DNA of 54,532 bases. Source: Holophagaceae bacterium. GTDB lineage: Bacteria > Acidobacteriota > Holophagae > Holophagales > Holophagaceae. The notes beneath the pieces were generated by a model. It was not told the DNA's origin. It saw only the letters and a program-made list of their open reading frames with translations, and did no database searches. The DNA lies in assembly GCA_025357545.1 (NCBI GenBank), contig JANXPB010000236.1:1-54532 (forward strand). Direction: 5' to 3'. This document shows, one piece after another, positions 47,209 through 54,532 of the stretch; the first letter of the stretch is position 1; every line of letters starts with the position of its first letter. The position numbers and the translations under genes were made by a program.

Positions 47209-48098
47209 CCGAGCCTCGGATCCAGCAGAGCCCCGGCCCATTCCACCGCCAACTGCGTCGCCACATATAACAGGGCCCCCAATAGCACCGTTCCCTGCAG
47301 CAGCGGAAGGTCCCGGGCGGACAAGGCGTTGACCATTTGCAGCCCTATTCCCGGAATCGAGAAGATGGTCTCTGTGAGCACCGCCCCGCCCAGCAGCCCG
47401 CCGAGTTGCAAACCCACCACCGTGAACCAGGGGCCCGCCACCGCGGGCAGCAACCATTTCAGTGCGCGGGTGGGGCCGGGCACCCCAAGGGCCGTCCAGC
47501 AGCGCAGGCCCGGCGAGCCCCTCAACTCGCCCAACCGGGCTGCAAGGATTCTGGACTGGTGGCCCGCCAAGGGAATCGCCAGGGCCAAGGAAGGCAGGAT
47601 CCACGCGGCCCAGCCCTGGATGCCGGCCACGGGAATCCAACGCACGTGCTGGGCCACAGCCCACAGCAGCAGCGGCCCCGCCACGTAGACGGGCGAAGCC
47701 ACCGCCGCGGCCCGGGCCCAGGCCGCGGCTTTCGAGGTGCCCGCCAGCGCCCACGCCCAAGCCCCCGACAGCAGCACGGCCAAGAGGGCCAGCCGCAGGC
47801 TCACGGGAAAACCCTGCCTCAGCATTTCAGCCACAGGGCGGTGGTAGCGGAGGCTCACGCCCAGGGACCCATGCACCAGTTCATCCGCCGCGGCAAGAAG
47901 CGCCCGGCCCATAGGAAGGTCCAGCCGCAACAGGTGGCGGAGAGCCTCCACCTCGGCTTCGCTGGCCCACTCACCCGCGGCGATGCGGGCGGGGTCTTCC
48001 GGCAGCCAGCGGGGCAAGGCCTGGAGCAGAATCCACACGCCGCCCAGCGTGCCGAAAGCCCGCAACAGTGACCACCACCACCCGGGCCGGTGGCGCAT
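47205..48098 (-). CDS. ABC transporter permease, DppB-like
   Basis: LRLDLPMGRALLAAADELVHGSLGVSLRYHRPVAEMLRQGFPVSLRLAL, AVLTETIFSIPGIGLQMVNALSARDLPLLQGTVLLGALLY. Confidence 0.87.
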   Translation of the reverse strand: MRHRPGWWWSLLRAFGTLGGVWILLQALPRWLPEDPARIAAGEWASEAEVEALRHLLRLDLPMGRALLAAADELVHGSLGVSLRYHRPVAEMLRQGFPVSLRLALLAVLLSGAWAWALAGTSKAAAWARAAAVASPVYVAGPLLLWAVAQHVRWIPVAGIQGWAAWILPSLALAIPLAGHQSRILAARLGELRGSPGLRCWTALGVPGPTRALKWLLPAVAGPWFTVVGLQLGGLLGGAVLTETIFSIPGIGLQMVNALSARDLPLLQGTVLLGALLYVATQLAVEWAGALLDPRLG

Positions 48099-48472
48099 CA
48101 GACCAATAAATCCAGGAGGGGGTGGTTGGCCTCGGGAAGGCGCAGCCGGCGCAGCTCTGGCACCGTGAACCAACCCCAGGCCAGCGGCGTGCGAGGTTGC
48201 CCGGCGCAATCGCAGCGCACCGGATGCAGCCGCACTGCCGAGCCTTGGGCCATGCCTTCAAACACCTGCATTGGGATGAGCTCGACGGGCTCCCAGGCCA
48301 GTTCCTCCATGAGTTCCCGGACCAGGGCCGCCGTGATGCTTTCACCGCCGTGAACCTTGCCGCCTGGAAATTCCCAGTGGCCCGGCAGGATGGGGTTCGC
48401 CCTCGCACGGCGCTGGAGGAACCAGCGTCCCTCCCGTTGCACGAGGCCCAGAACCACGTCGAGGGCCGTCAC
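48098..48472 (-). CDS. NUDIX hydrolase, MutT-like
   Basis: GHWEFPGGKVHGGESITAALVRELMEELAWEP (Nudix box). Confidence 0.92.
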   Translation of the reverse strand: MTALDVVLGLVQREGRWFLQRRARANPILPGHWEFPGGKVHGGESITAALVRELMEELAWEPVELIPMQVFEGMAQGSAVRLHPVRCDCAGQPRTPLAWGWFTVPELRRLRLPEANHPLLDLLV

Positions 48473-49281
48473 GCCAGGCCCTCTTCCCCGGCCACGATGC
48501 GGGCCAGCAGGTCCGCGTAGCGACGCCGCAGGGTCTCGACCCAGACGAGCTTGAGTTTTCCATAGGCAGGCCGCAGATGCACGTCCACCCAGCAGTGCAG
48601 CTCCACCACCGAATCACATTTTTCCAGGCTGTGGCGCAGCTCGTCCCGAACTTGTTCGTCCGGCTGCTGGGTGGCGCTCACCGGCGCGAAGCTGATGCGG
48701 TGGATAGCGCAGGGGCCTGCGGACTGAAGCGCCGCCCGGTGCTTTGCGGTGCCGTAGCCTTTGTGCTGCGCAAAGCCGAAGCCATCGTAGTGGTCGTCCG
48801 CACGGCGCATGAGCTCGTCCCGGTGGGTCTTGGCGAGGATGCTGGCACAGGCCACGGCGCAACTTATCCGGTCGCCGTCCACCAGCAGCCGCTCGGGAAG
48901 GCCGGTTTTGGGGGCCTGATTGCCATCCACAAAAAGGATGCGGGGCCGCAGGGCCAATTGGGCAACAGCCCCTCGCATGGCCATGAGCGTGGCTTCCAGA
49001 ATGTTTTCGCGATCGATGCCCAGGTTGTCCACCTCGCCAATGGCATAGGCCGGCAGGATGGTCTTCAATTCAGTGGCCAGCGACTCCCGGCGCTCGGGGC
49101 TCAACTGTTTGCTGTCCCGCACATCCTCCAGCACATGCCGCCACTTGTTCAGGGTGCCTTGGTCCAGCACCGCGCAGGCCGCCACCACGGGCCCGGCCCA
49201 AGCCCCCCGGCCGGCTTCGTCTACGCCCCCCCAGGCAATGCCTGGCGGCACATTGCCCAGGTCCCAATCAAGGAGGTTCAT
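48469..49281 (-). CDS. rnhB: Ribonuclease HII
   Basis: GGVDEAGRGAWAGPVVAACAVL, DSKQLSPERRE, DGNQAP, CAVACASILAKTHRDELM. Confidence 0.93.
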   Translation of the reverse strand: MNLLDWDLGNVPPGIAWGGVDEAGRGAWAGPVVAACAVLDQGTLNKWRHVLEDVRDSKQLSPERRESLATELKTILPAYAIGEVDNLGIDRENILEATLMAMRGAVAQLALRPRILFVDGNQAPKTGLPERLLVDGDRISCAVACASILAKTHRDELMRRADDHYDGFGFAQHKGYGTAKHRAALQSAGPCAIHRISFAPVSATQQPDEQVRDELRHSLEKCDSVVELHCWVDVHLRPAYGKLKLVWVETLRRRYADLLARIVAGEEGLA

Positions 49282-49293
49282 GGGTTGAGGCTA

Positions 49294-49328
49294 CCAGGGA
49301 TGGGCTGTGGGCTGTGGGCCCCAGGCAT
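49294..49328. repeat. Short 7-bp-period array (CCAGGGA TGGGCTG TGGGCTG TGGGCCC CAGGCAT)
   Basis: Two exact TGGGCTG units plus degenerate flanks in the smc-rnhB gap. Confidence 0.45.
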
Positions 49329-52300
49329 CACACGAGCTGTTCGGCTTCCCTGAGCTGGACGCTCACCAGTTTCGAGATGCCCTTTTCCTGCATGGTCACG
49401 CCGTACAGCGTGTCCGCGGCCACCATGGTGGGCTTCTGATGGGTGATCACGATGAATTGGGTATCGGCCTTCATCTTCTGGACCAGGGCGGCGAAGCGCC
49501 CCACGTTGGCCTCGTCGAGGGGCGCGTCCACCTCGTCCAGCACGCAGAAAGGCGAGGGCTTGTAGTGGAAGATGGCGAAGAGCAGCGAGATGGCCGTCAG
49601 CGCCTTCTCGCCGCCGCTGAGCAGGGTCAAGGCCTTGGCGGACTTGCCGGGAGGCTGGGCGGTGATCTCGATGCCGCACTCCAACAGATCTTTCGGATCA
49701 TCCAAGGAGAGGTGCGCGTGGCCGCCGCCGAAGGTCTCCTTGAAAACTTCGGTGAAGCGGGCGTTGATGAAATCGAAGGCTTCGCGGAAGCGCTCTTCGG
49801 AGGTGCCGTTGATTTCGGCGATGGTGGATTCCAGGTTCTGAATGGCCTCGAGCACATCCGCCTGCTGCTGGGACATGAAGTCCAGGCGTTCTTCTGCTTC
49901 CGCCAGTTCCTGGATGGCCAGCGCGTTGACCCCGCCCAGTTCCAGGCGCTTGCCTTGGGCTTCGTTGAGGCGGGTCTGGTGCACCAGCTCGCCCTCGTCC
50001 CAGGCTTCCCGTTCGAGGTCCGTGATGGAGGCCATGAAGGCGGGCACTTCCATTCCGAGAGCCAATTCCACTTCCTTGGCCAACGCATCGACTCCGCCCT
50101 GGACCTGGGCCGCGGCCACCTGATTCTCGTGGTGCAATTGCCGCGCGTTTTCAAGAGCCTCCTGGTACTCCCTCGCGGCCCTTTCCTGCATCCGCAGCGC
50201 TTCCGCCTGGCCGTCCAGCTGAGGCCGCAATTCCGTCAGCACATCCACGGCGGATAGCCGTTCCTTTAGTTTTTCCTGGGCCTCGGCTTCGAGTTCCTGG
50301 ATGCGCTTCAACGCTTCCGACCGTCGCTCGGCGGACTCCGCGAGGTCCGAGTCCATCCGCTTCAACTCCGCCTCCACGTCGAAGACGCCCCGCTGCTGGA
50401 GCTGGACCTGCCGCTGCAGCGCGTCCCGCTCCGCCCAGACGCCGTCCCGCAAGCGTGCAGCCTCCATGCGTACTTCCCGGCGCTCGTCCAGGGCCGACTG
50501 GGCCTCCTGGACCTTCACCTCCGCTCCGTGGATAGCCAGCTCCAGGGCCGCGTCCTCCGCATCCAGCGGGGCCTCCTCCAGGGCTCGCATCTGGGCCTGG
50601 TGGGTGCCGATCTCCGCTTCCAACTGCTCCCAAAGGGCATCGGCCCGCTCTGCGGCCTGGTGGATTTCCCGCAACTGGGCCTCCACCGACGCGAGCTGTC
50701 CCTTGAAGGTCTCCGCCCGCGCGCGACCTTCGCGGAAATCCTCCTCCATGCCCTCCAGGCGGCCCAGGGATTCCGATGCATCGGCCTGCAGGCGCTGCAG
50801 GCCTTCCTCGGCTGCTTCAGCGCCTTCCAATGCGGCTTCCCGGTCTTGGCGGGCGGCCTCCAATTCGGCTTGGAGTTTCAAGGGCGACGCGGCGGGCGCC
50901 GCCAACCCCAACTGCACCGGGCCGAAGGGAAGCTTGACGAAGCGCGGAGAGACCAACGCCAGTTCCGGGTAGTCGGCTGAGAGGCCAGGAAGGTCTTCGT
51001 CCGCGCAGCGGAAAGCACGCTGCACCAGACCTTCGAAAAGCCGCGGCGCGCCGGCTTTCCATGTGATCCCCACCGCGAGAGCCAAACATTTTTCGGGAGC
51101 CTGGGTTGGCTTTGAGGGCGCTGCGGCTGCCATCCAGATCTGGCCCGGCGCTTCAGCGGCCCGGGCCATGGTGGCGGCATCCAGCGCGATGGCCTGTTCC
51201 CAGGTCCCCAGTAGACGCTCGAGATCAGGGCGATGCGCTTCGTCCGTCTGGATGCACTCGGCCAGGCTCTTGAACGCGATGCCCTGATCCCGCAGCCAGG
51301 CCAGGCCCTTTTTCAATTCCGCCGAACCACTGGCCTGCTGCAGGAGGTCCGAAATCTGACGGATGCGCCGCTCGGCGGTCTCGCACCGGCCTTCGGCATC
51401 GTGCATGGCTTTGGCCGCGGCGCGGATGCCCTCCTGCTTTTCGCGCACCTCAGTGCGGAGGCTCCGCAGGGCGTCTTCAACGGCCTCCAGCCGCTCGGCG
51501 CTGCCCTCCAACTCCCGGCCCAGCCGCTGGGCTTCCTGCTGCAGGCCGTCGAGCCGCGGCGCGCGCATGGCTTCTTCATGGTTGAGGCTCTCCAGGCGGC
51601 CTTCCAGTTGCGCGATGAGCCCCTGCACGCCCAACTTGGCTTTGTGATGGGCCTGGACGGCCGCCTTCGCCTCGGTCCGCTTGTGCCGGAAGTCGCGGAG
51701 TTCGGCTTCGGTGCGCCGCAGGGCTCCGCCCGCCAGCACCACAGCCTCCTCAGCCTCGGTGAAAACGCCCTCGCGGAGGCTCAGTTGTGTGGCAGCAAGG
51801 GCCTCCTTCTCCTGCATCACGGCGATTCCAGCGGCCAGGGCCGACACCCGCTCGGCCAAGGCCTGGCGCCGGTCTTCCAGCCGCTCGGCGGCGGCCGTGG
51901 ACTCCTGCACGCGGCTCTCTTCGAAACCCTTTTCCTGCTCGATGAACCCCAGCCGCTGTTCGACGGCCATCACGGACCGCTGGCCGCGGTCCAGACTGCG
52001 CTGCAACTCATCCACGGAGAGGCGCAGGGTGCCGACCTCCGCGGCCCGCTCCGAAGCTTGCACGGTGAGCAGCGCGACCTGCCGGTCCAGCAGGTCCTGA
52101 GTCTCTGCGAGTCGGGCTTTGACCGCCTGGAATTCTTCGGTCTTGGCTGAGAGCAGGATGCGCTGGGTGGCTTTGATGGCCTCGTCCAGTTCTTGCGCCC
52201 GCTTGGCCTTGGTGGCTTGGCGCCGGAGGCTCTCCAGCTGCTTGTTCAGTTCAAAAAGGATGTCCTGCAGGCGGTCCAGGTTGGCCTTGGTCTCCACCAG

Positions 52301-52840
52301 TCTGCGCTCCGCTTCCGTGCGCCGCAGCTTGTACCGCGTGATGCCGGCGGCCTCTTCCAGCAGCACCCGGCGGTCCTTGGGCTTGGTGGACAGGATCAGG
52401 TCGATCTGGCCCTGTTGGATGAATGAATAGGCCCGGGTCCCCATGCCCGTGTCCATGAGCAGGTCCTGCACGTCCTTGAGGCGCGTCTCGCGCCCATTGA
52501 CGCGGTACTCGGAGCCCTGATCCCGATAGAGCCGGCGGGAGATGACCACCTCCTTCGTGGCGCCCGGCAGGGCGGGGTCCGCCATCTCGAGCGAGAGCTT
52601 CACCTCAGCCATGCCCGTGGCCCGGCGATCGGAGGTGCCGGAAAAAATCACATCCGCCATCTCGGCGCCGCGCAGCAGGCTCGCGCGCTGTTCCCCCAGG
52701 ACCCAGGCCAGGGCGTCGGTGATGTTCGATTTGCCGCAGCCGTTGGGCCCCACCACCGCCGTCATGCCGCTGGGAAACGTTAGTTTCTGCGGGTCCGCGA
52801 AGGACTTGAAGCCGTTGAGTTCGAGGGCGATGAGGCGCAC
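49328..52840 (-). CDS. smc: Chromosome segregation protein SMC
   Basis: MRLIALELNGFKSFADPQKLTFPSGMTAVVGPNGCGKSNITDALAWVLGEQ, long coiled coil, LLSGGEKALTAISLLFAIFHYKPSPFCVLDEVDAPLDEANV. Confidence 0.96.
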   Translation of the reverse strand: MRLIALELNGFKSFADPQKLTFPSGMTAVVGPNGCGKSNITDALAWVLGEQRASLLRGAEMADVIFSGTSDRRATGMAEVKLSLEMADPALPGATKEVVISRRLYRDQGSEYRVNGRETRLKDVQDLLMDTGMGTRAYSFIQQGQIDLILSTKPKDRRVLLEEAAGITRYKLRRTEAERRLVETKANLDRLQDILFELNKQLESLRRQATKAKRAQELDEAIKATQRILLSAKTEEFQAVKARLAETQDLLDRQVALLTVQASERAAEVGTLRLSVDELQRSLDRGQRSVMAVEQRLGFIEQEKGFEESRVQESTAAAERLEDRRQALAERVSALAAGIAVMQEKEALAATQLSLREGVFTEAEEAVVLAGGALRRTEAELRDFRHKRTEAKAAVQAHHKAKLGVQGLIAQLEGRLESLNHEEAMRAPRLDGLQQEAQRLGRELEGSAERLEAVEDALRSLRTEVREKQEGIRAAAKAMHDAEGRCETAERRIRQISDLLQQASGSAELKKGLAWLRDQGIAFKSLAECIQTDEAHRPDLERLLGTWEQAIALDAATMARAAEAPGQIWMAAAAPSKPTQAPEKCLALAVGITWKAGAPRLFEGLVQRAFRCADEDLPGLSADYPELALVSPRFVKLPFGPVQLGLAAPAASPLKLQAELEAARQDREAALEGAEAAEEGLQRLQADASESLGRLEGMEEDFREGRARAETFKGQLASVEAQLREIHQAAERADALWEQLEAEIGTHQAQMRALEEAPLDAEDAALELAIHGAEVKVQEAQSALDERREVRMEAARLRDGVWAERDALQRQVQLQQRGVFDVEAELKRMDSDLAESAERRSEALKRIQELEAEAQEKLKERLSAVDVLTELRPQLDGQAEALRMQERAAREYQEALENARQLHHENQVAAAQVQGGVDALAKEVELALGMEVPAFMASITDLEREAWDEGELVHQTRLNEAQGKRLELGGVNALAIQELAEAEERLDFMSQQQADVLEAIQNLESTIAEINGTSEERFREAFDFINARFTEVFKETFGGGHAHLSLDDPKDLLECGIEITAQPPGKSAKALTLLSGGEKALTAISLLFAIFHYKPSPFCVLDEVDAPLDEANVGRFAALVQKMKADTQFIVITHQKPTMVAADTLYGVTMQEKGISKLVSVQLREAEQLV

Positions 52841-53090
52841 TGCCGGAATGCTCCCTTCAGGGTTTGGCGGAACTTCCGCCCGGTTTACTCCATACCATGC
52901 TCAGCCACGCGCCCTAAAGGCCCAGGCTTGAAGCAAAGCCGACGTTGATCTTCCGCTGGATCCTTCCGGCACACAACGACACCCTTCTTCTGCGGCTCCA
53001 TCCGGGTCTCCTTCTGCGCTTGGGCTTCTGGGCCCCGGGCGATAGACTTAGGTCTTTGCCTCCATTCCACCATTCCTTCCTACCCTCCTT

Positions 53091-53288
53091 GTGATCGCTG
53101 GAGCCCCCTTGCCGCCCTTGCCCGATTCCATGCGCTATCCCATGAGCGGCTGGTGGTGGCTCCATGCCTTCAGCGCCACTGTGCTTTTCTGCTGGGGCTG
53201 GTACCTCGGGCAGAACCGCGCCCAGGCCCGGTTCGCCAAGTACCTCAAGGACCGGCAGGACGCCACTGGCAGCGGGCAAGCCCAATGA
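53091..53288 (+). CDS. Small hypothetical membrane protein
   Basis: 65 aa, one TM; overlaps next gene by ATGA. Confidence 0.5.
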   Translation: MIAGAPLPPLPDSMRYPMSGWWWLHAFSATVLFCWGWYLGQNRAQARFAKYLKDRQDATGSGQAQ

Positions 53289-54016
53289 GCCTGCTCGCCT
53301 TCGGCCCCAAGACGGCTTCAGTGCTGTGGATCGAACCGCATCGCATCCACACGGAGGGCGGCGATCGGGCCATCCAGGGCCTCCCCACCGAGGACCAGCT
53401 CGCGCAGGCTTTGACCAACCTCCCCTTGGGGCCCACCCAGTGGATCGTCGACGACCTCATGGCCCCGGCGGTGCTGCTGCGGGACATCGTGGAACTGCCG
53501 CAAGGCTCCGAAGCGCGGGATGCCTTTTTCAGATGGCGGTTCAACCAAGCCATGGCCCAGGACGGCCTCCATGCGGTGCAGGCTCTGGCCCTCGAGGATG
53601 GCGCCTGGCTGTTGGCGGGTATGCCCGAAGCGCAGCGCGATGCCTGGGTGCAGTTGGGCCTGAAGCTGGGCCGGTCCGTGCACAGCATCCTGCCCCGCTG
53701 GCTCTGGCTCTACAACCGGCTGGCCCCCAGCCGCTCCATGCCCGGCATGCTGCTGTCGCTCTGTCCCACCGCGGCCGGCAAGTACACCGGCACCCTGGTG
53801 GCCTGGGGCCGGGGGCTGGCGTTGTTGCGCCAATGGAACGAACCGCTGGATCCCGACGGCTGGATCAGCGAGCGGGTCCTTCCTTCCGCCGCCTACCTCC
53901 AGCGGGAAAACCGTTCGCCCCAGGAGCTCTGGGTCTGGGGGGCGCCGCATTTCCCGCCGACCTCCATTCCGATGCACCCGATCCAGCCTGAGATTCCCAG
54001 CAGCGAGACCCTCTGA
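53285..54016 (+). CDS. Hypothetical protein, possible PilM/GspL-like component
   Basis: In-frame start at 53285 (MSLLAFGPKTASVLWIEPHRI); followed by a PilN/GspM-like TM protein via ATGA-type overlap. Confidence 0.55.
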   Translation: MSLLAFGPKTASVLWIEPHRIHTEGGDRAIQGLPTEDQLAQALTNLPLGPTQWIVDDLMAPAVLLRDIVELPQGSEARDAFFRWRFNQAMAQDGLHAVQALALEDGAWLLAGMPEAQRDAWVQLGLKLGRSVHSILPRWLWLYNRLAPSRSMPGMLLSLCPTAAGKYTGTLVAWGRGLALLRQWNEPLDPDGWISERVLPSAAYLQRENRSPQELWVWGAPHFPPTSIPMHPIQPEIPSSETL

Positions 54017-54532
54017 TGCCCATTCCGGTTCTCAAGCTCAACCTTGCGCCGCCGCCGACTCTCTGGCGGCAGAAGCACGAGGTCCTCGGCTGGAGCGCGC
54101 TGGTCCTGGGCGCCCTCTGCCTCGCTGGAACCCTTGCCACCTGGGGCTACCAGGCCAACCAGGCCCGCAAGGCCGGCCGGGAGGCGGTGCGCATCAGCAA
54201 CAACGCCCAGGCCGCCGCCCGCAAACAGGACAAACTCGTGGAGCAGCTGCGCTCCATCGACGTCACCAAGGAACTGCCCCGGTGGAAGTTGGCAGAGCGC
54301 ATCTTCACCGAGCGCACCCTGCCCTGGTCCCGACTCACCGCCGAACTGGAGCGCAGCCTGGTGCAGGATGTGCGCCTCAAGGCCATCCAGAAAGTGCGCG
54401 GCTCCGACCAGCGCGTGGCCCTCAAGATCAAAGGCGAAGCCCGCACCCGCGAGGCCGAGGAAAAGTTTGTCGCCTCCCTCAAGCGGGATGACCTATTTGA
54501 ACAGGTAGTCCTGGAGCGCGAAGCGGAACGCA
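54016..54532 (+). CDS. PilN/GspM-like bitopic membrane protein (truncated by window end)
   Basis: MPIPVLKLNLAPPPTLWRQKHEVLGWSALVLGALCLAGTLATWGY + coiled coil; ORF open at the edge. Confidence 0.55.
   Translation, partial: MPIPVLKLNLAPPPTLWRQKHEVLGWSALVLGALCLAGTLATWGYQANQARKAGREAVRISNNAQAAARKQDKLVEQLRSIDVTKELPRWKLAERIFTERTLPWSRLTAELERSLVQDVRLKAIQKVRGSDQRVALKIKGEARTREAEEKFVASLKRDDLFEQVVLEREAER

Noticed and set aside
47209-47760. N-terminal extension of the DppC-like ORF
   Set aside because: Overlaps DppB coding; permease N-terminus MRRVWIAASAFLLLG starts at 47208
50301-52150. Several long plus-strand ORFs opposite smc
   Set aside because: Coiled-coil codon bias creates antisense open frames; no recognisable domains

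Overview
GC-rich bacterial chromosome segment, about 54.5 kb. Gene content suggests Acidobacteriota/Holophagae, but that is inference only. Most of the window is dense housekeeping and metabolic coding. It includes an M48 protease, HI0933-type flavoprotein, Ser/Thr kinase with PEGA-like repeats, purE, class I and class II fructose-bisphosphate aldolases, Ppx/GppA, pyrC, murD, truB, rbfA, pgk, tpiA, DAHP synthase, secG, tRNA-Leu(GAG), mutY, ybgF-pal-tolB, ABC permeases, mutT, rnhB and smc. A pilus/secretion-like cluster starts at the right edge and is truncated. The most interesting segment is about 14.8-17.6 kb, a ferritin-type encapsulin locus. It has a divergent Fe/Mn SOD-like protein, then an encapsulated-ferritin (EncFtn) gene ending in a classical encapsulin targeting peptide (GLGLGNLK). 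Downstream is an encapsulin shell gene that reads as broken, with one frameshift plus one in-frame TAA. A previously unrecognised helical ORF and an AT-rich perfect inverted repeat lie upstream. Other second-look items: a ~100-residue DFG-to-APE segment in the Ser/Thr kinase, a GT4 + (alpha/alpha)6-like fusion coupled to a GH130 phosphorylase, a Cys-rich metallothionein-like tail on a DUF5685-like protein, a probable ATT start codon on a persulfide dioxygenase-rhodanese fusion, and degenerate 7-bp-period arrays at several intergenic sites. No CRISPR array, rRNA or insertion sequence was seen. All family names come from motif reading; no database search was run.
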